The notes: generated by a model from the sequence alone, not told the origin. A DNA stretch of 64,000 bases from Flavobacterium sp. JAS (GCF_020991455.1 NZ_JAJMOX010000005.1:1-64000); one strand, 5' to 3'. Positions 25,767 to 34,345 are shown, counted from the stretch's first letter. Made by a program: numbers and translations.

Positions 25767-27143
25767 ATGGGAATTAAAAACAGGTTGATTATAATGAGCT
25801 TTCTTCAATTTTTTGTTTGGGGAGCGTGGCTTATAACAATTGGAAATTATTGGTTTGGTACTAAAAACTGGGAAGGAACTCAGTTTGGTCTTGTTTTCGG
25901 AACCATGGGAATTGCCTCTTTATTCATGCCCACACTAACAGGGATTATAGCTGACAGATGGGTAAATGCCGAAAAATTGTATGGTTTTCTTCATATATTA
26001 TACGCAGTAGTTTTATTTGGTATTGCACACGTAACTACGCCGGATAATTTTATTTATGTAATGTTTGCAGCAATGTGCTGTTACATGCCAACAATTGCAT
26101 TAAGTAATTCGATTTCGTACACTTCGTTAAAGTTGAACAATAAAAACATTGTAAAAGATTTTCCGCCAATTCGTGTTTGGGGAACAATTGGTTTTATTGC
26201 TGCAATGTGGATTACGAATTTGAGCGGAAGTAAAGCGACAGAATATCAGTTTTATATTGCTGGAATTGGCGCTTTAATTCTTGGAATTTATGCTTTTACA
26301 TTACCAAAATGTCAACCACAGCGTTTGACTAAAGAAGATGCTTCATTGACTGAAACTTTAGGATTAGAAGCTTTTAAATTATTCGGAAATTACAAAATGG
26401 CCTTGTTCTTTGTGTTTTCTATGTTTTTAGGAGGCGCTTTGCAATTGACAAATGCTTACGGAGATGTATTCTTAGATGAATTCAAACATTTTCCAAAATA
26501 TGCAGATTCTTTTGTAATCAAATATTCGACTATTATTATGTCGATTTCTCAGGTTTCTGAAACTTTATTTATCCTGGCAATTCCGTTTTTCTTGAGACGT
26601 TTCGGAATCAAACAAGTTATGCTTATTAGTATGTTGGCTTGGGTTCTGCGTTTTGGATTATTTGCTTTTGGAGATCCTGTTGGAGGATTATGGATGATTA
26701 TTATGTCTTGTATCGTTTACGGAATGGCATTTGATTTCTTTAATATTTCAGGTTCGTTATTCGTAGAAAGTAATACAGATTCTAAAATACGTTCGTCTGC
26801 ACAAGGATTGTTTATGATGATGACAAATGGAGTAGGAGCGGTTTTAGGAAGTCTAACTTCAGGTTGGGCAATTGATCGTTTCTTTACGAAATCGTTTCAT
26901 AATACTTCTGAATTAGCTGGATTTTTACAAACAGATGCTACAAATTCAAAAATGCTTGAGTTTGTAAAAAGTCAGGGAAATACAATTTCGACTGACGGAA
27001 TTTTTACAAATCCAATTTTAATGAAAGACTGGCACACCATCTGGTTGTCGTTTGCGGCTTATGCTTTGGTAATTGCGATTGCTTTTGCTGTTTTATTTAA
27101 GCATAAACATGATCCAAAGGAAATTGAGAATTTGAGTCATTAA
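25767..27143 (+). CDS. Nucleoside permease, MFS (NHS family)
   Basis: A 458-residue inner-membrane transporter with about 12 membrane segments. The start RLIIMSFLQFFVWGAWLITIGNYW and the motif GIASLFMPTLTGIIADRW are typical of nucleoside:H+ symporters (NupG/XapB relatives), as is the large second half with SGSLFVESNTDSKIRSSAQGLFMMMTNGVGA. It would import nucleosides by proton symport. It lies 69 bp after cmk, a pyrimidine nucleotide enzyme, which fits nucleoside salvage. A strong terminator follows. Confidence 0.85.
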   Translation: MGIKNRLIIMSFLQFFVWGAWLITIGNYWFGTKNWEGTQFGLVFGTMGIASLFMPTLTGIIADRWVNAEKLYGFLHILYAVVLFGIAHVTTPDNFIYVMFAAMCCYMPTIALSNSISYTSLKLNNKNIVKDFPPIRVWGTIGFIAAMWITNLSGSKATEYQFYIAGIGALILGIYAFTLPKCQPQRLTKEDASLTETLGLEAFKLFGNYKMALFFVFSMFLGGALQLTNAYGDVFLDEFKHFPKYADSFVIKYSTIIMSISQVSETLFILAIPFFLRRFGIKQVMLISMLAWVLRFGLFAFGDPVGGLWMIIMSCIVYGMAFDFFNISGSLFVESNTDSKIRSSAQGLFMMMTNGVGAVLGSLTSGWAIDRFFTKSFHNTSELAGFLQTDATNSKMLEFVKSQGNTISTDGIFTNPILMKDWHTIWLSFAAYALVIAIAFAVLFKHKHDPKEIENLSH

Positions 27144-27161
27144 TTACTCTATGATATATTT

Positions 27162-27200
27162 AAAATCCCGTTTTCATTTTTTCGAAAACGGGATTTTTTT
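27162..27200 (+). terminator. Rho-independent terminator after the nucleoside permease
   Basis: AAATCCCGTTTTC pairs with GAAAACGGGATTT across an 8-base loop, followed by a T-run. Confidence 0.92.
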
Positions 27201-27290
27201 ATGTGTATATTTGACTTTCAACACTTAATATTATAGATGCAAAATTAACAAAAATCCCTTCCTGCTTTTAAGTCTGTTTGTTCAGTTCCA

Positions 27291-27959
27291 ATGATAATTT
27301 TGAATTTTATCTTTGGGTTATTTTGGATATTTTGTGTGCTTTTCTTTTTAGCGGGGTTGATTTATTTTGTAGCACATTCTTCCGAGGAAACCGGATTAGA
27401 TGAAATAGGTTCTGTTGCAGCTTTTTTTATATTTTTAGCAGCTTTATCAGGTATAGTTGTGTTATTAATTTATTCAAGGAAAAAGATGTATACATCAACT
27501 ATAATTGACGAAAAAGGGATTCGTTATTTAAATAAATTTAATGATAAGATTGTAAAAGAGTTCCCCTGGAGTAGTTTTTCCCAAAAAGAAGATTTTGTAT
27601 ATGTTTTGGAGTCTCTACAATATGATATTAATTCAAGTACTCCCACGAAGTCACTTTTTGATCAGTTTTATTGGCCGGTTTTGGTGAATGAAAAAGTAGA
27701 AATTCATACCGATGCTTTTTTAGGAAAACACTTTTTTAGCATGTTTTATGCAAATCGATTAGAGTTGATTCGGACTTTTTTACTTGGTGTACGGCACTAT
27801 AAGCCAGGGATTACGATTGATCCGTCTATTTTTGCGAATCATTATATTAATCCGGAAACTTATGTGATTGATTATCGAAAACGCAGACGTATTGGAATTA
27901 TTGGAAGCTTAATCTGTGTATTTGTATTAGCGATTTTGTATTATTGGATAGTTTATTAA
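27291..27959 (+). CDS. Membrane protein of unknown function
   Basis: A 222-residue protein with two membrane segments near the N-terminus (about 1-27 and 42-64), a soluble middle part (about 66-200), and one segment at the C-terminus (about 203-221). The middle part (TIIDEKGIRYLNKFNDKIVKEFPWSSFSQKED) looks like a PH-like domain of the kind found in bacterial YcxB-like or bPH membrane proteins, but I do not recognise a named family. It is convergent with the next gene, their stops separated by 2 bp. Confidence 0.6.
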   Translation: MIILNFIFGLFWIFCVLFFLAGLIYFVAHSSEETGLDEIGSVAAFFIFLAALSGIVVLLIYSRKKMYTSTIIDEKGIRYLNKFNDKIVKEFPWSSFSQKEDFVYVLESLQYDINSSTPTKSLFDQFYWPVLVNEKVEIHTDAFLGKHFFSMFYANRLELIRTFLLGVRHYKPGITIDPSIFANHYINPETYVIDYRKRRRIGIIGSLICVFVLAILYYWIVY

Positions 27960-27961
27960 GT

Positions 27962-28477
27962 TTAATCCAATGATGCAATCAAATCTTCAACTTGCTTTTT
28001 CTGATCGGCGTATTTTTGTTGAAGTTCAGAACCTTCGCCCATTCTGTTGTAATATTCTAATCCTTTTTGAGCAAAAAACTTCTTATGGAAATTTGAGATT
28101 TCAGAAAGTTGTGGAAACAGAATATTAAAATTCATTTCATAATATGCTTGCCATTCTCTTTCGTTTTTGTCTAAAACATAAGGTTTAATAGTTTTTTGAT
28201 TTACGTGCACCATTTCATGAGCTATCAAAATAAGCATTAATTCTAGCGGAAATTCGAAAGTATTTTCGGGAATTCTGATAATTTGAGGTTCTCCAAATTC
28301 ACCTTCAGTAGTCATTAAGATAAAATCAGGTTTAGCTTTTTCTCTAAATTCAAATCCTTTGAGATTATCGTTTTTAAGATTGTATTTTTTTAAAAGCCAA
28401 TAAACGGCATTGATAACCTGTCCGTTTTCATGAAAGGTGTTTACTTTTTGTTTTATTTCATCGAGTGTTAAAGTCAT
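27962..28477 (-). CDS. HExxH-containing protein of unknown function
   Basis: A 171-residue soluble protein. It carries HEMVHVNQ in LMLILIAHEMVHVNQKTI, the zinc-binding HExxH of metallopeptidases of the gluzincin/SprT-like type, with an acidic helix EWQAYYEMNF about 25 residues later that could give the third ligand. No signal peptide is seen. A longer frame reaches 28606, but the ATG at 28477 (MTLTLDEIKQKV) is the natural start; the longer version runs through a palindromic repeat. Peptidase activity is inferred from the motif only. Confidence 0.65.
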   Translation of the reverse strand: MTLTLDEIKQKVNTFHENGQVINAVYWLLKKYNLKNDNLKGFEFREKAKPDFILMTTEGEFGEPQIIRIPENTFEFPLELMLILIAHEMVHVNQKTIKPYVLDKNEREWQAYYEMNFNILFPQLSEISNFHKKFFAQKGLEYYNRMGEGSELQQKYADQKKQVEDLIASLD

Positions 28478-28555
28478 TAAGTAAAAATAAAGAAAAATGT
28501 TTCTATTTGAAAGCTCTTCTGTGGGTTTTAAACTTTGACAAAGATAATCACGAGT

Positions 28556-28588
28556 AAACCCGACAGGGTTTAAAAACCTGTCGGGTTT
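28556..28588. repeat. Perfect 12-bp inverted repeat in a divergent intergenic region
   Basis: AAACCCGACAGG (28556-28567) and CCTGTCGGGTTT (28577-28588) with a 9-base loop. It lies between divergent starts, where a terminator is not needed. Just upstream (28528-28545) is a half copy of the TTTAAACTTTGACAAAG repeat. A related half (ACCTGTCAGGTTTGG) occurs at 29946-29960. Confidence 0.8.
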
Positions 28589-28659
28589 GTTGTTTTTAAG
28601 AAGCACGCATTTTAAAATAAAAAGAATAACTTTAGTGATTCATTTATAAGGATTTAGTA

Positions 28660-29901
28660 ATGATGAGAATTAAACTGTTTATACTGTTTTTGGTTGGAAT
28701 TTCTGGTTTTGCTCAAACCAAAGTTTTGTACAATCAAAGCGTAGAAGCTTATAAAAACAAAGACTATGTTTTGTTTTTAAAGTTGGCAAGGCAATTAGAC
28801 AGCATTCGGCCAATGCATCCAACTTTTGCTTATAATTTGGCTTCAGCTTATTCATTAAATGGTAAAAAAGAAGAATCTTTAAAGGTTTTAAAAATAGTTG
28901 TTTTGGCAAATAATACAGTAGCTTTTGAAGATGATTCTGATTTTGATTCGGTTAGAAATGAAAAAGGTTTTAAAGATTTGTTAGAATTAAAGAACTCTCA
29001 ATCAAAAACAATAGAAAGTTCAAAAGAAAAATTTAGTCTCTCGGAAAAAGATTTACATCCAGAGGGTTTGATTTATCTCGATAAACATAAGCTTTGGCTA
29101 GCATCAAGTATTCGCAATAAAAAGGTGGTTTCTTTTGATGAAAAAGGTAATTGTTCTGATTGGTTTACGGATTGTTTGTATTCGGTCTTTGCTATTAAAA
29201 CAGATTACAATCAGAAATATTTATGGATTACATGCTCGGCAATGCCAGAAATGAAAGGGTTTTTGAAAGAGCTTGAAGGGAAAAGTGACATTCTAAAAAT
29301 AGACATAGCGACAAAAAAGCTTGTAAAGCAATATACAATCGAAGGAAATCATGTTTTTGGCGATCTTGTAGTAGCTAAAAATAATGAAGTTTATATCTCA
29401 GATAGTGCTGAACCGATAATTTACAAAATAGAAAAAGAGAGTTTGGTTTTATGGAAGGATCTTAGAAAGCAAGCTTTTAATTTGCAGGGAATTGCACTGA
29501 GTAAAAAGGAATCAAAACTATATATTGCTGATTACTTAAAAGGAATTTTAGTTATTGATATAAAGAGTCAAAAAAAAACCTGGCTAGATTTTCCGGATAA
29601 TGCTTCTAAGAAAGGAATTGACGGATTAGTTTTTTATAGTAATTCATTAATTGCAATTCAGAATGGAGTAGTGCCGATAAGGATTGTACGTTATAAATTG
29701 AATGAGACTGAAAATAAAATAGTTGATTATACTGTTTTAGATAATAATCGAAAAGTTCTCAACGAACCGGCTTTGGCTACATTAGTTAAAAATAAAGTAT
29801 GCTTTTTCGCCAATTCTCCCTGGCAATTTTATGATAAAAACTTTCAATTAGACGAAAGTAAATTTGAAAACCCGAAGTTGTTTGAACTTAGTTTAGATTA
29901 G
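28660..29901 (+). CDS. Exported beta-propeller-like protein (SMP-30/NHL type) with TPR-like N-terminus
   Basis: A 413-residue exported protein (signal peptide about 1-18, ending GFAQ). Residues about 20-110 look like TPR helices (YNQSVEAYKNKDYVLFLKLARQLDSIR, YNLASAYSLNGKKEESLKVLK). From about 125 the sequence has propeller-type blades (HPEGLIYLDKHKLWLASSIRNKKVVSFDEKGN; VFGDLVVAKNNEVYISDSAEPIIYKI; GIALSKKESKLYIADYLKGILVID), like SMP-30/gluconolactonase or NHL proteins. No substrate can be assigned. ATG codons at 28660 and 28663 are both possible. Confidence 0.65.
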   Translation: MMRIKLFILFLVGISGFAQTKVLYNQSVEAYKNKDYVLFLKLARQLDSIRPMHPTFAYNLASAYSLNGKKEESLKVLKIVVLANNTVAFEDDSDFDSVRNEKGFKDLLELKNSQSKTIESSKEKFSLSEKDLHPEGLIYLDKHKLWLASSIRNKKVVSFDEKGNCSDWFTDCLYSVFAIKTDYNQKYLWITCSAMPEMKGFLKELEGKSDILKIDIATKKLVKQYTIEGNHVFGDLVVAKNNEVYISDSAEPIIYKIEKESLVLWKDLRKQAFNLQGIALSKKESKLYIADYLKGILVIDIKSQKKTWLDFPDNASKKGIDGLVFYSNSLIAIQNGVVPIRIVRYKLNETENKIVDYTVLDNNRKVLNEPALATLVKNKVCFFANSPWQFYDKNFQLDESKFENPKLFELSLD

Positions 29902-29996
29902 CAATTTTGTTTTTAGTAGATTTCTTTTGATTGCTGCAAATAGAGACCTGTCAGGTTTGGCTGCAGAGTTCTTAAAAACTGCTACTGATTCTTGTT

Positions 29997-30072
29997 TAGC
30001 CCCGATAGGACTGATGTCCTTTTATGGTGGGGTTCACCATAAAAGATATAAGGAATAGCGGGACTGAAGGCC
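29997..30072 (+). ncRNA. Structured intergenic element, copy B (Flavo-1-like)
   Basis: Stems: CCCG (30001-30004)/CGGG (30059-30062), TCC (30017-30019)/GGA (30052-30054), and a perfect 10-bp hairpin TTTTATGGTG (30020-30029)/CACCATAAAA (30035-30044). Layout and unpaired bases (GATGTCC before, AAAAGATATA after the hairpin) match copy A at 77-186, while stem bases differ in a compensatory way. It lies in the 29902-30279 gap between the propeller-like gene and rpsA, upstream of the rpsA promoter. The orientation is set only by comparison with copy A. Confidence 0.55.
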
Positions 30073-30130
30073 TTGAAAAACCCGAAATGTTCTGCTCCTG
30101 AACAATTGGCTGATAATCATTTAGAATTGT

Positions 30131-30161
30131 TTTGCTATTACAAATAAATGTATTAATTTTG
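30131..30161 (+). promoter_or_regulatory. Consensus Bacteroidetes promoter of rpsA
   Basis: TTTG at 30131-30134, exactly 19 bases, then TAATTTTG at 30154-30161, a full match to TTTG-N19-TANNTTTG. The transcript would start near 30168 and leave a leader of about 110 bases before rpsA. In that leader TTCTGTTTTT (30219-30228) can pair with AAAAACAGAA (30252-30261). Confidence 0.8.
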
Positions 30162-30279
30162 CAAACCTTTTGGCAGAGAAGAGTTTCCATTAGGTATCAA
30201 CTATTTATGTAAAACAACTTCTGTTTTTTCTATCGCATTAAGAAACTCGAGAAAAACAGAATACAAATTTTTTATCAGC

Positions 30280-32058
30280 ATGTCTGAACAATTAAAATCA
30301 CAAGAAGAGTTTTTAGCAAATTTTAACTGGCATAACTTCCAAGAAGGAATTGATGCAGTTGATGAGAAAAACTTACAAGAATTCGAAGAACTAGTTTCAA
30401 AAACTTTCATCGCTACAGATCAAGAAGAAGTAGTTGAAGGTGTAGTTGTTAGAATTACAGATAGAGACGTTATCGTTGATATCAACGCAAAATCGGAAGG
30501 TGTTATTTCTTTAAACGAATTCCGTTACAACCCAAACTTAAAAGTTGGTGACAAAGTAGAAGTATTAATTGACATCCGTGAGGACAAAACAGGTCAATTA
30601 GTATTATCTCACAGAAAAGCACGTACTATTAAATCATGGGATAGAGTTATTTCTGCAAACGAAACAGGAGAAATCGTTAATGGTTTTGTAAAATGCAGAA
30701 CTAAAGGTGGTATGATCGTTGACGTTTTTGGAATTGAAGCTTTCTTACCTGGTTCTCAAATTGACGTTAAGCCAATTAGAGACTACGATGTATATGTAAA
30801 CAAAATGATGGAATTCAAAGTGGTAAAAATTAACCACGAATTCAAAAACGTTGTTGTATCTCATAAAGCGCTTATCGAAGCTGATATCGAAGTACAGAAA
30901 AAAGAAATCATCGGTCAATTACAAAAAGGACAAGTATTAGAAGGTGTTGTTAAAAACATTACTTCTTATGGTGTGTTCATTGACTTAGGTGGTGTTGACG
31001 GATTAATTCACATTACTGACCTTTCTTGGAGTAGAATCAACCACCCAAGTGAAGTTCTTGAATTAGACCAAAAATTAAACGTTGTAATCCTTGATTTCGA
31101 TGATGAGAAAACAAGAATTCAATTAGGATTGAAACAATTAAACGCTCACCCATGGGATGCTTTAGATGCTAATTTAACTATTGGTGATAAAGTAAAAGGT
31201 AAAGTAGTTGTAATCGCTGATTACGGTGCATTTATCGAAGTTGCTGAAGGTGTTGAAGGTTTAATCCACGTTTCTGAAATGTCATGGTCAACTCATTTAC
31301 GTTCTGCACAAGATTTCGTAAAAGTTGGAGATGTTGTTGAGGCTGTTATCTTAACTTTAGATAGAGATGACCGTAAAATGTCATTAGGTATCAAACAATT
31401 GACTCAAGATCCATGGACTGACATTACTTCTAAATACCCAGTAGGTTCTAAACATACAGGTATCGTTAGAAACTTTACAAACTTTGGTATTTTCGTAGAA
31501 TTAGAAGAAGGAATTGATGGATTAATTTACATCTCTGACTTATCTTGGACTAAGAAAATCAAACACCCATCTGAATTTGTAAATGTTGGTGAGAAACTTG
31601 ATGTAGTTGTATTAGAATTAGATGTTGAAGGACGTAAATTATCTTTAGGTCACAAACAAACTACTGCTAATCCTTGGGATCAATACGAAGATTCTTTCGC
31701 TGTAGGAACTATCCACAATGGTGAAATTTCTGAAATCGTTGACAAAGGAGCTACTGTAGAATTCGGAGATGATATCGTTGCTTTCATTCCTACTCGTCAC
31801 CTTGAAAAAGAAGACGGAAAGAAATTGAAAAAAGGTGATACTGCTGATTTCAAAGTAATCGAATTCAACAAAGAATTCAAAAGAGTAGTTGCTTCTCATA
31901 CTGCTATCTTCCGTGAAGAAGAAGAGAAAAACGTGAAAGCTGCAACTGAAAATACTTCATCTGCTTCATCTACAAATGCACCAGCTGCAACTTTAGGAGA
32001 TAACAATGATGTATTAGCTGCATTAAAAGCTAAAATGGAAAAAACTGAGAAAAAATAA
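30280..32058 (+). CDS. rpsA: 30S ribosomal protein S1
   Basis: A 592-residue protein that brings mRNA to the 30S subunit. It shows a series of S1 (OB-fold) domains, with the repeated blade sequences VLEGVVKNITSYGVFIDLGGVDGLIHITDLSW, KVKGKVVVIADYGAFIEVAEGVEGLIHVSEMSW and KHTGIVRNFTNFGIFVELEEGIDGLIYISDLSW, plus two degenerate N-terminal domains and a last divergent one (about six in all). The C-terminal tail is Ala/Ser/Thr-rich and low complexity. The gene uses more frequent codons than its neighbours, as expected for high expression. It has a consensus promoter and a clear terminator. Confidence 0.95.
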   Translation: MSEQLKSQEEFLANFNWHNFQEGIDAVDEKNLQEFEELVSKTFIATDQEEVVEGVVVRITDRDVIVDINAKSEGVISLNEFRYNPNLKVGDKVEVLIDIREDKTGQLVLSHRKARTIKSWDRVISANETGEIVNGFVKCRTKGGMIVDVFGIEAFLPGSQIDVKPIRDYDVYVNKMMEFKVVKINHEFKNVVVSHKALIEADIEVQKKEIIGQLQKGQVLEGVVKNITSYGVFIDLGGVDGLIHITDLSWSRINHPSEVLELDQKLNVVILDFDDEKTRIQLGLKQLNAHPWDALDANLTIGDKVKGKVVVIADYGAFIEVAEGVEGLIHVSEMSWSTHLRSAQDFVKVGDVVEAVILTLDRDDRKMSLGIKQLTQDPWTDITSKYPVGSKHTGIVRNFTNFGIFVELEEGIDGLIYISDLSWTKKIKHPSEFVNVGEKLDVVVLELDVEGRKLSLGHKQTTANPWDQYEDSFAVGTIHNGEISEIVDKGATVEFGDDIVAFIPTRHLEKEDGKKLKKGDTADFKVIEFNKEFKRVVASHTAIFREEEEKNVKAATENTSSASSTNAPAATLGDNNDVLAALKAKMEKTEKK

Positions 32059-32079
32059 TTCTTAGTTTCCTCTAAATAG

Positions 32080-32109
32080 AAAGTCCCACAGTAATGTGGG
32101 ACTTTTTTT
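32080..32109 (+). terminator. Rho-independent terminator of rpsA
   Basis: AAAGTCCCACA pairs with TGTGGGACTTT, followed by a T-run, 22 bp after the stop. The stretch 32128-32260 behind it holds copies of the TTTCAAGTTTCAAGTT repeat, of a TTTGCGAGGAACGAAGCAAT-type repeat and a partial CATTTCGAAGAACGAGAAAT repeat. Confidence 0.92.
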
Positions 32110-32275
32110 ATGCCATTTTTTTTGTTTCAAGTTTTCTTTGTTTCAAGTTTCAAGTTGCCGCCGCGATCTTGTCTTTGCGAGGAACGAAGCAATCTCATTT
32201 GCTAAATCGAGAATGCATTACTTATAATTTTGCCATTTCGAAGAACGAGAAATGACAAAAAAATGCTGAAATGTT

Positions 32276-32800
32276 TTAATTAGCTGCTAATAATTTTGTC
32301 TCTTCTGGTGTAAATTCAGGTACCACTGCATAAGTTTCAATTTCAGCAATTTTCATTTCATCTAAAATGTCAACTAGATTCCCATAATTCGATTTTTTGC
32401 TTGGTTTAATAATTACAATTATACTTTCAGGTTTTAGACTTTTAGAAGAATATTTAAGTAAACTATTTTTTCTTTTTAGTAATTCTCTTCGGATTCCGTC
32501 TTTACCATATTTAATTTCTTTTGGAGCAATTATCGGAGATTCTAAAAGCCCCATATAATAGATCAGTTTATCATTTTCGTCTAACATTACAGTTATTGAC
32601 CTATTTTCTCCATAATCCGGATATGATGGACAATCACAACATCCATGGTCTGGAGAATCCAAAACCATAGCCTTAGGCTTCGCCAACTCAATCGTAACCA
32701 TAAAAAATATAATCAACAAAAAAGAAACACTAACCATTGCAGTCAAATCAACTCTCGTACTTAGCTTTTTACTTCTTACTTTTTTAGCTAAATTTTCCAT
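32276..32800 (-). CDS. ExbD/TolR-like protein lacking the membrane Asp, copy 2
   Basis: A 174-residue protein with a single N-terminal membrane segment (about 22-41) and a periplasmic domain ending in the ExbD-type fold (IVIIKPSKKSNYGNLVDILDEMKIAEIETYAVVPEF). The membrane stretch reads DLTAMVSVSFLLIIFFMV. In ExbD proteins of Bacteroidetes the same place usually reads DMTPMVDLGFLL, with an Asp equivalent to Asp25 of E. coli ExbD that carries protons; here it is Ser24. A Cys-rich insertion (DHGCCDCPSY) follows the membrane segment. It is a close paralogue of the gene 12 bp upstream. No exbB/tolQ or tonB gene is nearby. Confidence 0.8.
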   Translation of the reverse strand: MENLAKKVRSKKLSTRVDLTAMVSVSFLLIIFFMVTIELAKPKAMVLDSPDHGCCDCPSYPDYGENRSITVMLDENDKLIYYMGLLESPIIAPKEIKYGKDGIRRELLKRKNSLLKYSSKSLKPESIIVIIKPSKKSNYGNLVDILDEMKIAEIETYAVVPEFTPEETKLLAAN

Positions 32801-32812
32801 GTTTAAAATGTT

Positions 32813-33343
32813 TTAATTAGAAGCTAAAAGTTTTGTTTCTTCTGGAGAAAATTCATTTACAATAGCATAAGTGTCTATTTTTGCAATGGACATTTCGTCA
32901 AGAATATCAACTAAATTTTTATAATTACATTCTTTACTTGGTTTAATAATTACGGTAATTCCTCTTCCGGGTTTTCCCAATTGAGCGGAATATTCAAGCA
33001 TAGATTTGTTTCTAATAAATAATTCTTGGCGAATTCCATTTTTGCCATAATCCATTTCTCTAGGCGGAACTAGTGGGATTTCTAACATTCCCGTGTATGA
33101 GATTAATTTATTATCATTCCCTAATAAAATAGTCATAACTCGGTTTTCTGTACCACATCCGCCATTCCATCTGTCACAAATGGGATCTTTATCTGGTAAA
33201 CTTAAATCTACGGCTTTGGGCTTCGATAATTCAATTGTCACCATAAAAAATATAATCAACAAGAAAGAAACACTAACCATCGCAGTCAAATCAACTCTTG
33301 TACTTAGCTTTTTACTTCTCACTTTTTTAGGTAGATTTTCCAT
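32813..33343 (-). CDS. ExbD/TolR-like protein lacking the membrane Asp, copy 1
   Basis: A 176-residue paralogue of the downstream gene, with nearly identical first 45 residues and a more variable middle (DKDPICDRWNGGCGTENR, again with cysteines). It has the same Ser24 in place of the conserved proton-carrying Asp (DLTAMVSVSFLLIIFFMV). The periplasmic end is kept (VIIKPSKECNYKNLVDILDEM). Its start is 210 bp from the divergent fasciclin gene. ExbD normally works with ExbB to energise TonB; without the Asp and without a nearby partner the role is uncertain. Confidence 0.8.
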   Translation of the reverse strand: MENLPKKVRSKKLSTRVDLTAMVSVSFLLIIFFMVTIELSKPKAVDLSLPDKDPICDRWNGGCGTENRVMTILLGNDNKLISYTGMLEIPLVPPREMDYGKNGIRQELFIRNKSMLEYSAQLGKPGRGITVIIKPSKECNYKNLVDILDEMSIAKIDTYAIVNEFSPEETKLLASN

Positions 33344-33553
33344 AATGAATCAATTTGTTACTAAAGTTAATAATAAAAGTAATACAAAGATATTTGTGAT
33401 TTTAAAAATAATTAAAAATAAATTTAAGTTTTAATGTCTTGTTTTACAGTTGATATTAAGGATATTTCAATGATTTTGAATCTTTTTTGATTTTTTACTA
33501 AAACCAAAACGATTGTTATGGCGTAAATGAGCTTATAACTTAAAACATTCATT

Positions 33554-34108
33554 ATGAAAACTAGAAAATTTTTAGCCGTAGCAATTTTAGCACTGGGATT
33601 TGGTTTTACATCATTTGCACAAAAATCTGTGATGGTTGGTGGAGCTGCAATGTATCCAAACAAAAATATTATTGAAAATGCTGTAAACTCAAAAGATCAT
33701 ACTACACTGGTTGCTGCTGTAAAGGCTGCCGGATTAGTAGAAACATTACAAAGTAAAGGACCATTCACCGTTTTTGCCCCAACAAATGCTGCGTTTGACA
33801 AATTGCCTGCCGGAACTGTCGATACATTATTAAAACCTGAAAATATCAAAACATTGCAAACTATTTTGACCTATCATGTTGTTGCCGGAAAATGGAATGC
33901 TTCTGATATCGCAAAAGCAATTAAAATGGGAAAAGGAAAAGCGTCTCTTAAAACGGTTAGTGGTGGCACTCTAACTGCGTGGATGGATGGAAAAGATCTT
34001 TACATAAGCGACGAAAGCGGAAACAAAGCTAAAGTAACCATTGCTGACGTTAATCAATCTAATGGTGTGATTCATGTAGTTGATACTGTATTATTACCAA
34101 AAATGTAA
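33554..34108 (+). CDS. Exported fasciclin (FAS1) domain protein
   Basis: A 184-residue exported protein (signal peptide about 1-22, ending TSFAQ). One FAS1 domain fills the mature part (about 35-184): NIIENAVNSKDHTTLVAAVKAAGLVETLQ, the H1 motif FTVFAPTNAAFDKLPAGTVD, the YH box LTYHVVAGKW, and H2 NGVIHVVDTVLLPK. FAS1 domains mediate adhesion or cell-surface contacts, and single-domain bacterial versions have no fixed function. It is monocistronic and followed by a repeat-type terminator. Confidence 0.9.
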   Translation: MKTRKFLAVAILALGFGFTSFAQKSVMVGGAAMYPNKNIIENAVNSKDHTTLVAAVKAAGLVETLQSKGPFTVFAPTNAAFDKLPAGTVDTLLKPENIKTLQTILTYHVVAGKWNASDIAKAIKMGKGKASLKTVSGGTLTAWMDGKDLYISDESGNKAKVTIADVNQSNGVIHVVDTVLLPKM

Positions 34109-34131
34109 TACTTACTCAAATTCCAATAAAT

Positions 34132-34180
34132 AAAATTCCAAACTCCAATCTGTAGAAACTGGAATTTGGAATTTTGTTTT
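34132..34180 (+). terminator. Terminator-like hairpin built from AATTCCAA repeats
   Basis: AAAATTCCAAACTCCA (34132-34147) pairs, with one mismatch, with TGGAATTTGGAATTTT (34160-34175), followed by GTTTT. It uses the same repeat as the lon-porQ gap, which suggests the repeat doubles as terminator here. Confidence 0.55.
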
Positions 34181-34230
34181 ATCAGAGTTTAAAAAACTAA
34201 AAGTTGCAATTTGGTCTTTCAACAAGAGTC

Positions 34231-34345
34231 TTTCACGCAGATTTAAAAAGCTTTAAGCAGATCTATGGAGATTATAATTAAAATAAATCTGCTAAAATCT
34301 GCATAATCTGCGTGAAACAAAATCTTTTTAATCTGTATAATCTGT
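34231..34345. repeat. TTTCACGCAGATT inverted-repeat element
   Basis: The gap 34109-34522 (fasciclin to the exporter) contains this element: TTTCACGCAGATT (34231-34243) and AATCTGCGTGAAA (34305-34317) are perfect 13-bp arms; inside are AAGCAGATC and ATCTGCTAA(AATCTGC), and a further AATCTGTATAATCTGTG follows to 34345. A GATAGGTATCGGG hairpin lies at 34374-34386 and AATTCCAA repeats at 34485-34515. I see no coding potential in the gap. Confidence 0.75.
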
